From NCBI GenBank assembly GCA_015680685.1, contig MNCI01004872.1:882697-946696 (forward strand): a stretch of 64,000 nt of DNA. The letters are read 5' to 3'. Each line of letters starts with the position of its first letter. Position 1 is the first letter of the stretch. The translations under genes and the position numbers were made by a program. This DNA is from Gnetum montanum. Lineage: Eukaryota; Streptophyta; Gnetopsida; Gnetales; Gnetaceae. A model generated the notes under the pieces. The model saw only the letters and a list, made by a program, of their open reading frames with translations. It did no database searches and had not been told where the DNA came from. Positions 10,621 through 22,214 of this stretch are shown here, one piece after another.

Positions 10621-12110
10621 GAAAATTAAGAGGAGACTGAGAATGCGATCGCTGATCACTTGTTTTAGTTATGATGGGATAGAAAAGTGAAGGAGAGCTC
10701 ACTCTTTGACCAATTTTCTAATGAACTTCTTTTTGCTGGTGCAATAAATGAACAAGTGCTGGTAGAACCAAAATGGTATAATGGCATCCTCACTTATCTC
10801 CTCACTTAGGAGATGCCATAAGATCTGGACTATAGGAAGAAACAATAGTTTCTTCATTAGGTTAAGCACTTCATGGAAATCAATGAACACCTTTAAAAGG
10901 TATGCACTGATGGCTTGGTTCATTTGTATGTCCTTGATGTAGATCAATTACATGTTCTCCAAGATGCTCATGAAGGTCCTTGAGGAGGCCACTATGTAGG
11001 GAAATGCATGGCGTTAAAAATCCTAATGGTAGAATACTATTGGCCCATAATCTTTAGGGATGCCCACTAGTTTGTTCAATCTTGTGAGCACTGTTAACAA
11101 GATGGTGGGATGAATGCATGAATGGAGGATTCTCAATAGTGGATTCAACCACTAGAATCCTTTGACATATGGAGCATCAACATCATGGGACCCATCACAC
11201 CCATGTCTAATAAAAGGGCATATATAATCATCATTGTTGATTACTGAATAAAATGAGCAGAAGTAGTAGCCATTCTTGACTATACATCATCCACTACTAC
11301 TCAATTTGTACAACATAATGTTGTGAACAAGTTTGGGATGCCACGTACACTAATTTCTAATAACGGAACCCATTTTATAGGTGCTACATTTTGCAAACTC
11401 ATGCAACACTTGTGGGTTAAACATAAATTAACAACACCCTATTACCCCTAAGCCAATGGTCAAGCAGAGGTAACTAACAAGGAGATCACAAAGATTCTAA
11501 GAAGAACTATTAGCAAATATAGGAGAGACTAGAGCACAAAACTTAATGATTTCCTTTGGGCCTACCACTTAAAATGGAAACTCCCTATTGGCTACTCTTC
11601 CTATGAGTTGGTGTATGGAAAACTTCCAACACTTCCAATTTAATCCGAACTCCATATACTTTCAACAACCTATGACCTAGACTTTAACTTAAGTTTGGCA
11701 CAAAAAGAAGGACTAATCAACCTGAATGTCCTAGAAGAAAATTGAGTAGTGGTCCTATCCTTGAATGAAGTGTGTAAGGCATTTAATAAGCAACATCATG
11801 ACCTTAGAATACAGAAAGAGAAATTTCAACTAAGAGATAAGGTTCTCTATTAGAACCCCACACATGTTCCTCAAAAAAACCAAATTTCAAACATTGTGGA
11901 AGGGGCCTTATATAATTGATGAAACCTTTCCTTCTAGAACCATGATCATATATAAACTTGAAATCCCAAATAAGAAGCAACTGGTCAACATCCAATAGAT
12001 AAAGCCTTTCCATGAGTCCAAATAAGCCAATGAAACAAATACCTCAATGGATGGAAAACCATGCTTAGTTTTTTGAATCTTCTCCTTCCAACTCAATTGT
12101 GGAAGATATG
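10621..12110 (+). pseudogene. Integrase of element A
   Basis: The core reads 'FDIWSINIMGPITPMSNK' (about 11160), 'FGMPRTLISNNGTHFIGATF' (11330 on), 'HKLTTPYYP', 'NGQAEVTNKEITKILRRTI' and 'DFLWAYHLKWKLPIGYSSYE'. The Asp, Asp and Glu neighbourhoods of the DDE core are recognisable, though the second Asp is now Asn ('SNNGTHF'). The C-terminal tail 'KKQLVNIQ.IKPFHE' at about 11980-12015 is conserved in element C (48614-48432, minus) as 'NKNQLVNIQQVKLLHEAK'. Stops interrupt the frame. Confidence 0.85.
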
Positions 12111-13560
12111 GTCATCCATGATAGTCACATATGTTGCTTAGTTCCTCTATTTTTTATTTTACACATTAACGTTTTTCTATTTTACACCATTTTTTATTTT
12201 ACATCTTCGTTAATACATTGAAATATTTCTTAAATATTTTACACTTTCTTATATATTTTACTTTATTTTAGTGTGATTTTCTAATTTTTGTTAATAAACA
12301 TGCTTTGTGCCAATAAGACATAGTAGTGTTCTAACTATTGCTAATGGTGGTTTGTGCTTAATGTTTTGTTTGCTAATGTCTAGTTTCTATTTTTGAATTT
12401 TTTTATCGATGGCTGAGACATGGTTTCTTTTTCATGGAACATGCAATGAATCCACATCATCCACCCATCCACAAACTTTATGGTTTTTTTCATTTTGGGA
12501 ATTTGAGGTCCCTTTCATTAAATAAACTTTTAATAAATTCTTGACCTTGGTAGTTTCCAAATTAGGAAGGATTCAAAGGTTTGCAAATGGTGTGACTTCA
12601 AGGAGACTCAATACTCTTTGTACTCTTCTACTTACTTGGGTGCATGAGTGTTTTTATGGATTTCTTATTATTCTATGTCAACCAATAACAGGAAGTTGAA
12701 TAAGTCTTTGCATGGTGTGGTTCCCATCAATAAATAAATAAATAAATAACAAAATAAAAGATAAAAAATAAAATAAAATATGATGGGAATTTAAAGTGCA
12801 CCACTTGGACAAATAAACAAGCTACAAGCATTGATTATGGGACTAGAAAGACATGTTACCCATGCCTAAACATCCCCTCTAACTAAGGCCCTCTCTCACT
12901 TCTTGCTTCTCTTTTCTTCTCTTTAAGGAATGATGGTTGTTCTGTGGAAGCACTCTTATGTTTTAGGGGGTGGATTAGTCTTGGAGTGGCACTGCAAAGT
13001 CATTGAAAGTGGTTGGTTTTGGTTTGGAGTAAGGATGGATCTTCTGAGGTCATTTAAACACAAATCCACAAGGGACTTCTTATAACCTCAATTCAAAACT
13101 CCATTCCACATTGTCTACCATCTATCCATGCTACCATAACTCACTTCACTATCGATGTCCATGTTCTTAATTCGGTGTCTTTGTTTGACTTACTTGAATT
13201 CTTTGGTAGAATCTTTTGGGTTTTGGTCCTTAACTTTCATCAACCATTAATTGCCTATGGGGCCCATGGACTCCTTAGGTTGAGGTTATGCAAGGGTAAT
13301 CAGGGCATGTGCCTTCTATGGGGAGGATTCACTTGCATATCACTTGGTTGGGTTCATTAAGCACCTTATCCTTAAGCATTATTTCAATCAGAATCTTTCA
13401 TACATCCACCTTCTGCATCATACTATGTGCTCCGTTACATCTTTTCTTAAATTCACACATTATCCATTAACTTTTTGAATTTTTGAACTTTCAAAGATCC
13501 TCTTCAATGATTTCATCATATTCTTGGCTTTTCTAGAACTCCATAGATCCAAAATTCATT
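12111..13560 (+). other. Non-coding spacer between pol and the third ORF in element A
   Basis: No convincing coding frame was seen. It contains an A/T-rich microsatellite-like tract (aaat/aaaat units, about 12728-12780). The stretch around 13260-13350 ('ttgaggttatgcaagggtaa') is shared with element B (about 37215-37310) and element C (about 47180-47250, minus), so the spacer is an old, inherited part of the element. Confidence 0.6.
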
Positions 13561-13610
13561 CAAAATTTTCTTTATTTTTTAAAATATTCAAGTTTGAAAA
13601 TTTTGTTTAT

Positions 13611-13695
13611 GAACCCTATAAATAGGGCCCCATCAATAGAGCTCATGCATATACAAGGCCTCATCAACACATTGCAAAAATAGTATAAATATGTG
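13611..13695 (+). promoter_or_regulatory. U3-like words and TATA boxes upstream of the third ORF, element A
   Basis: Two TATA-like motifs, 'ctataaatag' at 13616-13625 and 'tataaata' near 13687, flank 'gggccccatcaata' and 'aggcctcatcaacac'. The LTRs of elements A and C carry the same GGCCC and ATCAAC/GTTGATG words. Element C has the matching arrangement at 46820-46920 (minus). It is a candidate internal promoter. Confidence 0.5.
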
Positions 13696-14070
13696 CAACC
13701 CCCCTTAAAAATTTTCATAGTTTCTCTCAAATGCCAAAGGAGTTTTTGTAGTTTTTAGAGTCCATAATCTTTCAAAGCCCATAACTTCCTAATCGTTTAT
13801 CCAAATCACTTTATTCTTTGATCCTATAGCTTCTAAAGGCAAGCTCTTAGTTGTGGGAACCATAAATGTGCCATTTTTTTATAGAAAATTTTTTGTCATT
13901 TTTCTAAATCCCACAAATTTTTAACCTGGAAATAAACATTTAAACACCAAATTACAAAAGTTAAACCCTTCCAACAAGCTCTGGTGACATTTATAATAAA
14001 AATTAATTAATAAAATAATCAATCTATCATGGTCCAAACATAGCCAAGTGTTGCTAATTAATCAGATAAG

Positions 14071-14132
14071 GTATCCAAATATTTTAAGTTACACATTATA
14101 TCTACTAATCCATAGATGTGTTATGACTGCAA
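14071..14132 (+). other. Intron-like segment before the third ORF of element A
   Basis: The 62 nt start GTATCC after 'cagataag' and contain 'ctactaatcc' as a branch-site match. They end 'gactgcaa' where AG would be expected, directly before 'atagcacc', which corresponds to 'atggc' in the other copies. One transition has removed the acceptor and another the start codon. Confidence 0.5.
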
Positions 14133-17030
14133 ATAGCACCAAAAGGCAAACACACATAGAAAGGAGGACCATCTCAACCAAGGAAGAAATGAGCAAGAAT
14201 GAGAAGGGGCTAAGAACTAGCCCAGGAAGAACAAATTACAACCCATGCCATGGGACCTCTTAGGGAAGATGCCAAAGTGAAGTCTATTTGTCAAATTCTA
14301 GAATAAGTGGTAACAACAAAACATTCCCATTGAGACAAGGTACCAGCTCAACAAGTAAACATTGAGGTGACCTTGAAGGAGGCCTACCTAAATCAAATCA
14401 AGTCAAGGGAGGTCTAGAAGATAGTGCTTCAAGATTTGAACTTTGGCTCTTTCTTAGAGTAAGAACCTAAAGAGGTACAAGACCAATTGAAGACCTCTCC
14501 CATATGGCCAATTATCACTTCCAATGGGGAGTGGTATATGGGTGAGATGTTCTTATTTTGGAATAATAGGCAAGCCAGTTCAATGGTCAAGATCAAGGAC
14601 ATGTTAGTACCCTACTCAATGTAAGCCATTGTAGAGGCACTTGGGTTGCCTAAAACTAGGGTGAATCTCACCAAGATTCCAATGTAGGTGAACCCCAACA
14701 TAAAAAAGGAATGGGTTCAATGGTGCTATGGTGTCAACCACAAGGAGTATGGTGTGCTCACACTAGTAGAAGGAATCCACTACAAGATTACCGCCTTTCA
14801 CCTAGATCCCACAATAAGGCCTAGTAAGATCATTGCATTTTTTGCCTATGCATGTGTTGCTCTAAGTGGGAGATTCCTAGTCAACCTTCCATAGCTAATC
14901 TATCTAGAGATAGAGAAGTGGTTCAAGGAGAATGAATGTGGAAGGAAGACACTCCCCTTTCCATGCCTCATCAGAAAACTATGTCGAAGGGGAGGAATAT
15001 CCTACTACACTAATGATGTTGTCCGATGTGCTCCAACCACTAATTGGGCAAAGATAATGAAGGAGAAAACTCATGCAACAACCATCTAAGAAGAGAAGCA
15101 GTAGCAACCACCTTCAATTGGCACTCAAAAAATTATGTTAGACATCACTGCAACATTCCAACGATTGTGCAAATACCAAGAATGACTCTTGAGTAAGCAA
15201 GAGAAATAAGTAGGCACAAGTGGTGGAGATCCATCTATGTACCAACTAGGGATGAGTCACCTGAATAAGATGGCATGAACAGTTAGCCTAATGGGAGGAG
15301 GTGGATCCATTTTCTCTACTGAATGAATGCAATTGTTTGCAAGGTCAAATCCTAGTGCCAAAGAGGTAGTCGTATCTTTCTTAGAACAACAACACCTCCT
15401 AGATATTTTTTGGAATGCCATGATCTTCTCAGTGCACTTGGAAGAGGGTGAAGAGGTAATAGTATTGGTGATGTAGCACCAAGGATAAGAAACAACAACA
15501 TAGGTGGTTGCTGACAGAATTTCCAAAATAGTTAATGAACCTGCAACATCTCTACAAGGCATCACTACACTTAAAGATTGCAGACATCCACAAGGACCAT
15601 AAGTAGTAGATTAAGTGCAACATAGCGTGAACAACTACTTGACTGACTGATAGGAATCAAGTAATCGCTTCTAGATGTTTTTGACCTTCCAAATTGTATA
15701 ATTACAACCTAGTTATAGTTGCTAGAGGCAAGAGGCAAGAACATTATTTTGGAAGGGTAACTTAAAATAGCCAAGAAGCGAAATGAATGCTTGGCTACGA
15801 AAGTTGTTGAATTGAGAGCCCAGAGTGCTAACCCTAGATTTCTCAACCTAGCATTAACAAGAGATGAAGCTCTTAAACAACTTCATACCAAGTTGAAAGT
15901 GGTTGAGGATGTGATGGAGATGGTGGTGTTCTATCGATCCTTGGCAAAGGCCACCTAGCATAAAATTCAAAAGGCCTTGGATTTGACCTGCTAGGAGAAT
16001 GTGCAATTGATTACAGAAAATCATAGCCTATAAAATGTTGATTCACATAAATAACAATTAACTAATTTTATCCATCAATAGTAAGAGAAACTAACTAGAG
16101 CAAATATAGACTTAAGGAGATTGGCAATTGAGAACAGAAACCTCTCCATGCAGGAGGTTTGTGCCCTTCACCAAAAGATTGCAATAGAGGTAGCTTCCTA
16201 GAAATCAAAGGCTCTCAAATTTGATAGAGTCAAGGATCACTATAGAGACTAGGTTGGCCTACAGAAGGAAGTAAATGAAATACACATTCAAGTGATGAAG
16301 GCAAAGATGAATGAGATCCTCCAGCAACTCCAATAAGGATGTAAATTATGACATCCCATCATTGATGGGATTAATCAGTACAATAAAGCATAAATTTGCC
16401 TAAAGGAGTTGCAAATAGAGGAAATGAGTGAATATATGGAACTTACCAATCTCTGATACACAAACTTGGTTATGTTGACTGCAGGAAAACCATGGTCAAA
16501 ACTAGAAAAGTAAGTGGCCAACTTATACTTGTTGTATAAGGCTAAGTTCAAGCACCACAAGGACATCAAGCAAAAGCTTGTGGTGGAAAATGCTAAACTC
16601 AAGGTTCTCAAGGGTAAATATACTAATAAGGGATCTACTACTAAGATCTTGGACAAAAGAATGAATGACTACTAGGAGTTGTAGAACACAGTAAAGGTGT
16701 TTGATGTTGAATGCAAAAAATTCACTTCCTAGCTCATCAACATCAATGAGCTATTCCTAGTAATTCCCTATCCATCGAGTATCCTGATTCTAGCCCACAT
16801 TGACGATGTCACATTGATTGTGAATGATCCCCATAGTAAGGAGGAGAAAATAAAGGCATTACTGGATGCCTTTCACCTTGCACTAGAGGTAGTAGCCACA
16901 ACCTCCTCAGCCATCACACATGCCTAAAGCTAGTGAAGGTCCTTCCAAATCTCAAGAGCCTCCACCGCCTAGGACTATTTGATCTTCTGAACCATCTTCA
17001 TGTCATCATAGGAGGTGCTATCCAGTTTGA
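14133..17030 (+). pseudogene. Third ORF of element A: globular domain, coiled coil, proline-rich tail
   Basis: The N-terminal part includes 'LQDLNFGSFLE', 'LKTSPIWPIITSNGEWYMGE' (about 14480-14550), 'HKEYGVLTLVEGIHYKITAF' (14736 on), 'CVALSGRFLVNLP' and 'TLPFPCLIRKLCRRGGISYY'. From about 15700 to 16720 the frame is dense in Lys, Glu and Leu with heptad-like spacing ('KVVELRAQ', 'LKQLHTKLKVVEDVMEMV', 'KLVVENAKLKVLKGKY'), indicating a long coiled coil. A Pro/Ser tail ends at TGA 17028-17030. The globular part is conserved in element C and more distantly in B. A remote likeness to the plant 'putative transposon protein' domain of Athila elements is possible but unproven. No signal peptide or membrane segment argues for an envelope. 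Confidence 0.7.
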
Positions 17031-17206
17031 GTAGTTATGTCATGGTGTTGAATTGTGTGTCATGAACACCATAAATTTTTGTAAGGATGTCGATCTATAC
17101 ACTTGGGCACTTAGTTTTGTTATGTTAGTTTGTTATGTCAAGAGTTAGTCAATGATCCCATACCTTTTCAATTTTGTAAAGGAACTTAAGGATGAGTTTT
17201 GATTCA

Positions 17207-17218
17207 ATCATGGGGGTA
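17207..17218 (+). other. Polypurine tract of element A
   Basis: 'atcatgggggta' immediately precedes the 3' LTR. Confidence 0.8.
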
Positions 17219-18100
17219 TGATGAAGCATTAAAGTGTTACATTGATGGGTCCATATCAACGTGGTGTCACCCTGTTGACAGGGCCACGTTGATGTAGCAT
17301 TTGCTACATTTACTAGGCCTTGTCAATGTAGCTCCACAATAAAGTATATAAATGTGTGCTCACCAACCGTGTTTATGGCATGTCTTATCATAGTTGTAGT
17401 AAAGCTCTTGTAGTTTTTTCATTTGAAAGTTAGAATATTTTTCTAAGTGCCTGTAGTAGGAGTTAGAAAGTGTATAGATCTTTATTTGAGCACTGATGTA
17501 CCTAAGCACACCTGTGTGAATGGCAATAAAGATAAGCCTTTTGATCAAACCTTACAACACTTAGAATAGATTAATGATTTATTTCTATGTTTACTATTTT
17601 CATTAGTTATGTGATTAATTATGATAAAATAGATCTTAATTGATTAATTAATTAAGCTAAATATATTAAATACATAAGTACGACCATTTCGAGCATAACA
17701 TACAACGCTTGGTAATCCTAGTAATGCACAACACTTGGTAACCCAATAGTATTGTATGCATTCAAGATGTGTATAGAAAGTGGGATCGAATGCTTATGTT
17801 AAAATAGTTAGTTTTTAATTAGCAATTAGATTAGTTAAATTGGTTCATAAATTGAGTTTCAACTTGTTATTAATCATAGATGAATAAAATATAAAATAAT
17901 AAAAATCATGTGCTCCAATTACACTTAACCATATAACTAAGCTTCACAAGTGTAGTTGGGAAGACAACAATCATCATGATTAGATTTCACCTCCTATAAC
18001 TAGTGTACTTGTGAACTTAAGGTCTACGAAATTCGACTAGATTGCACATGAACACTTGGAATTCATATGGTTGGGTGTAGGGTATACTCCCTGCTCATCA
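17219..18100 (+). repeat. 3' LTR of element A
   Basis: It starts TGATGAAG and ends CTCATCA, and is collinear with the 5' LTR. U3 has an extra 'gctacatttact' segment and clearer GGGCCACGTTGATG words. Most differences from the 5' LTR are C/T or G/A transitions. Confidence 0.9.
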
Positions 18101-18105
18101 AATAT
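18101..18105. other. Right target-site duplication of element A (aatat)
   Basis: This is the exact partner of 4943-4947; the Tat reverse transcriptase frame resumes here. Confidence 0.9.
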
Positions 18106-19080
18106 CAACTATATAGAACTTTCATGATCCCTTGGTGAACCTTTTATTATACCATGATGCCCTTTGGATTAAAGAATATAGGTTATCTTCAATGAATTCA
18201 TGTTAGGACTACTTAATGATTATGTTGATGATATTATAGTAAAATTGAAAGTAGTTTTCAACCACTCACAAAACTTGAACTTGGCCATTCAACATTATCT
18301 TAAGCATGAACTCTGACTAAATCTTAAGAAATGTGTCTTTGGTGTTAAAACAAGAAAAATTCTTAGCTTTATAGTGTTAGAAGCAGGGATATATGTTGAC
18401 CTAGATAAGATAAAAGCCATAACTAACATGTTAGCACCTAGTAATCTCAAGGAGTTATGTGGCTTACAAGATAGATTATAATTCATTTGTACGTTCATTG
18501 TGAAGCTCATAGATAAATTGCAACCCTTGTAATACTTACTCAAGAAAGGAATTTACTTTAAATAAACAAATAAATGTCAAGCATCCTTTGACAACATTAA
18601 ATAAGATTTAGCTTAATTTCCAACCATGTATCCACCTCAAACAGGTAAATCATTCTTTGTGTATCTAGTAATCTTGAATACATCTATTGCTCTTTACTCT
18701 AACAAAAAGGAGAAGATGAAGCAGATATTCCTTTATAGTATTTAAGTCATGCACTAATAAACTATGAGACCAAATATACTGACGTTGAAAAGCATTGTTT
18801 AGTCATAATCTACTATTTGAAGAAATGAAGATAGTACATTTTTAGGATGCAAGTTAACATCATATGCAAAGATAGCATACTAGGGACAATCACATATAAC
18901 ATTTATGAGAGTAACAAGATAGCTAGATGGAAAGCAATAATAGTTGAATTTGACTTACACTACGTGTCACAAACTACAATCAAAGGTCAAGTCATAGCTA
19001 CATAATTAGCCTCTTCCCCAATCAAAGATGGTGTAGCTATTAATCCAGAGTTTCTAGATGAACATGTTAACATCATCAAT
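18101..19080 (+). pseudogene. Tat/Ogre-type reverse transcriptase C-terminal part and RNase H
   Basis: The frame continues from 4947 with 'FMIP', 'TFYYTMMPFGLKN' (about 18120-18178) and the catalytic 'YVDDIIVK' (about 18220). It then reads 'LNLKKCVFGVKTRKI', 'DLDKIKAI', 'LKELCGLQDRL' and 'SFDNIK'. RNase H gives 'YPPQTGKSFFVYLVILNTSI' and ends 'IVEFDLHYVSQTTIKGQVIA' (about 18950-19005). The order and wording match Tat/Ogre pol. Stops and small frameshifts are present. Confidence 0.85.
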
Positions 19081-19440
19081 AGCATGCATAAAGGTTATAA
19101 AGTTATTATCCATTTGATGAAGCATCAACTACAAACAAGGCCAATGCCACCACTATTTCTCTACTCCCTTTCAGTGAAATCTTACCTTTTTCTTTTCACT
19201 TTGACTTCCTCATGTGCTAATAACATGACAGAATATGAAGGACTAGTCAAAGGATTGGTGATAGCTCATGATCAAGGTTACAAATGTTTAATTGTGAAAG
19301 CTGACTCTCACTTAGTATTCAACCAAGTAACCAAAGTATACACTTGTAAAGACTAGCACTTATTACCTTATTGCAACTTAGCCAAGATGCTTATCCAACA
19401 CTATATAGAAATTGAGATCCAACATATTCCTTGAGCGAAA
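19081..19440 (+). pseudogene. Second (archaeal-type) RNase H domain of the Tat element
   Basis: The open segment 19084-19356 encodes 'ANNMTEYEGLVKGLVIAHDQ' and 'CLIVKADSHLVFNQV'. This matches the additional aRNH domain (NNEAEYEALI.GL..A...G, V.GDSQLV) found after the normal RNase H in the Tat clade, and it is the best single marker that the host of element A is Tat/Ogre rather than Athila. The first acidic residue neighbourhood is not clear. The protein is truncated by a stop at about 19355. Confidence 0.8.
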
Positions 19441-19689
19441 AACATACTCATCAATGCCATCACCACGTTAGCCTTAAGTGTGACTCTTGAAATATTTAGC
19501 AAACTACTTTCTATGATCAAAAATTGTGCTCAACCTATCATGCAACACCTTGAAAGCACTTCTATGGCAATCATTGATGACACATCTCAACCTAAGTGGT
19601 ATGACAATATCAAATTCAACCTCTTGCATGGTAAACCCCCTCAAAACCTCACCACCTCTCAAAAATTTGTTATTCATAAAATGATCAAA

Positions 19690-20831
19690 ATAGTATGTTT
19701 TCATAGCTGAGAATACACTATGCCATAAATCTCATGATGGTGTGTTGTTGGTATGCCTAAGCAAAGAAAATTCCCATGTAGTTTTGCAACAAATGCATAA
19801 TGGCAGATGTGGAGGAGACATAGGACCATGAGCCATGGTTGCTAAGATTAGGTGTCTAGGTTATTATTGGTCCTATATGGAAAACGATTACATTCAAAAA
19901 GTAAAGACTTATGACATTTTCTAGAAGCATAGTAACATAATACATGTGCCACCCACAAAATTGCATATCACTTAGATCACATGACCATTCCAAAGATGGG
20001 GAATAGATATTATTAGACTCATAACATATAAGTCTGCTATAGGGCATAGCTTCATTATTACTACAACTATGAATTTTGCAAAATGAATTAAGGAAACTCT
20101 AAGGTAAACCATTCACAACAAGTATGTCAACTTATTTTAGACAACATAGTGTCACATTTTAGTCTCCCTCTAACCATTATCATTGATAATAGGCCATAGT
20201 TTAGTAGTAGTGAAACACAATCCTTTTGTAAATAGTTACACATTTAACATTCATTCTCCACACCATATTATTCACAAGCTAATAGACAAGCCGAAGCCAA
20301 GAACAAAACCATTATCAATCTTCTCCAAAAGATGTTGATCAATAGTAAACAAAGATGGCATGAGTAGTTTTTGTATGCATTATGGGTCTATAGAATGACA
20401 TTTTGCATGGCAACAAGTGTTACACCGTACAAGTTTATGTACAAATTTGAAGCTATTTTACCTCTTGAGTTGCAAATTCCATCATTAAGGATAGCCCTAT
20501 TTGATTACATCAATGAAGAATAGAATAATAAATTACATACCACTAATTTTGATTTAGTGGAAGAGAAATGGATGCAAATGCTTGTCAACATTGAATTTAT
20601 CGAGAAAAATAGAGACAACAATATTATTATAACTTACACCTATGGAATGTCAAAGAAGAACTAGTTCTTAAAGTTGTTCATGAACCTATAGATAAGCTCT
20701 CACCTAGTTGGGAAAAACCCTTCCCAATAACTAGAGCTTACAATAATGGAGCCTTCAGAATGGTAGAACTTGATGGAAATGAGTTGGCAAATCCAATTAA
20801 CCACTCCTATCTGAAGCCATATTACATCTAA
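19690..20831 (+). pseudogene. Integrase of the Tat element
   Basis: The zinc-binding part lies at about 19700-19930 ('CGGDIGP.AMVAKIRCLGYY'). The core follows with 'RWGIDIIRLITYKSAIGHSF' (19994 on), 'TIIIDNRPQFSS', 'YSQANRQAEAKNKTIINLLQ' and 'SVTPYKFMYKFEAILPLELQ'. The tail ends 'NPINHSYLKPYYI' with the stop at 20829-20831, matching the usual NG..LK.Y. end of Tat pol. Several stops show inactivity. Confidence 0.85.
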
Positions 20832-22214
20832 CACTAACACATTTTCCTTTTAGCTTTTATTTTCTTTTGTTTGCATATTTAAATGGATATGTGACATTGA
20901 GAAACTTAGCAACCTATGACAAATGATCATGTGAAAACTTCTTTACTACTATCAAAAACACTATAAGCTTTGTAAACTACTAAAAAGAAAATATAGTATT
21001 CTAGAACTTTTCTGGTCATTCTCCATGATAGCCAATGACTACTTGATACTATCATGATACTTGTTATGTTATTTCTCTACTCCATTGTGACCATCATTGA
21101 GTCTCTTGGTTGTGTTTACAAGTAAAACCATGAGTCATCATAAATGTATGCTTCATTGTAGTAGTAAGCTATCACGTGATCTTAACATATGTTATTCTCT
21201 CATATTGTTGAACCATGCTAGTGATGTTATTTTTATCCTTTATGATATCCCTTTTGAACTACAACCAAAAACTAGCATTATCCCTTAATACCCTATTTTT
21301 GATGAACCCCATGTGCGATGTCTTTGTATTCTTGTTATATGATATGCCCTAATATTTGTTACCTAGTTCATTGAAGTTCATCGTGATCCATTGAGCATAG
21401 TAATCAAACTCAGCATTGAAATCCAAAAAGGGTGTCATCTCAAAGAAAAAGAAAGAGAAAAAGCCAAGTGGCCAAAGTAGCCCACAACAAAGCAATGAAT
21501 TCTAAAATGAGAGCCAAGTGGCTAAAATGATCCATAGCAAAGCACTGGTTTCTTGAAACATGAATAGCCAATGAACAAAGTGCAAAGCATAAATGATTAT
21601 CAACAAATGGGCATACCACTAAATTATACCAATGATATCATCACATTCGAGATTCTTCATCCTTATTTTAATCATTTTTGCATGGATGTTTAGCCAAAAT
21701 GCCTTACTCTAAATCATTGCCATCCTCATTAGTTATGACCTCTTATCATTGGTGCCTTAATGTTGTTGCATCATTACAAGCACTCACTAATATGGCTTGA
21801 CATCTATGAAATCAAGTGTGAGGAAAGATGCATTTGTAGTAAACCTATGGTGATGTTTCACATTCTTTGTTGATGTCTCTTGGGATAATCCTCTAAACAT
21901 CAAAAAAGAGGGGCCAATGAAACACCTCAAAGAAATCTAATTGTAGATAGGCAAGCCTTATGACTCAATTGAGTCAAAAAGGGAAAGCTTGAGTTGCTTC
22001 CATGTAACCTTTGATGTAACTTTCATTTGGGACTAAGAGCAAAATAAGTGCTTTGGATCCCTCTCAGAGATTCGCTATGTAACCTTGTTTTGTTGTGATC
22101 CCAAGGCATCTTCATGCAAATTCATTTTAGGCCCAACTTTTAATGTTAAGCCTAATTAACCCTGTAAATCAAAATTATGTTGGAAATTATGCTAGCTAGC
22201 ATAAATAAAAAAGA
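20832..22214 (+). other. 3' non-coding region after the Tat pol gene
   Basis: No coding frame was recognised. A 50-bp tandem duplication with 'gccaagtggc.aaa' and 'caaagca' lies at 21461-21560, next to an A/G-rich stretch at 21441-21462. Long 3' untranslated regions of this sort are usual in Tat/Ogre elements. Confidence 0.5.
21461..21560 (+). repeat. 50-bp tandem duplication
   Basis: Units 21461-21510 and 21511-21560 share 'gccaagtggc', 'aaa', 'caaagca' and 'tga..tc.t'. They are imperfect copies. Confidence 0.6.

Larger units (their letters stand above)
4948..18100 (+). mobile_element. Element A: full-length Athila-type Ty3/gypsy retrotransposon (13.2 kb), nested in a Tat pol gene
   Basis: Two LTRs (848 and 882 bp), a tRNA-Asp-type primer site, gag, protease, reverse transcriptase, RNase H, integrase, a 2 kb spacer, a third ORF and a polypurine tract lie in order, with an exact 5-bp target duplication. 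The Athila lineage is supported by 'FMDDFSTY', 'LKRCLETNLWLNW', 'EGIVLGYRIS' and 'LELKTLP' in pol. All reading frames carry stops, often TAG or TAA where Gln or Trp is expected, and the two LTRs differ at many transitions, so it is an old, inactive copy. Element C is its closest relative in the window. Confidence 0.9.

Noticed and set aside
14133-17030. Third ORF as a retroviral-type envelope
   Set aside because: No signal peptide, transmembrane anchor or cleavage site was seen in A, B or C. The long coiled coil is followed by a Pro-rich tail, not a membrane segment.
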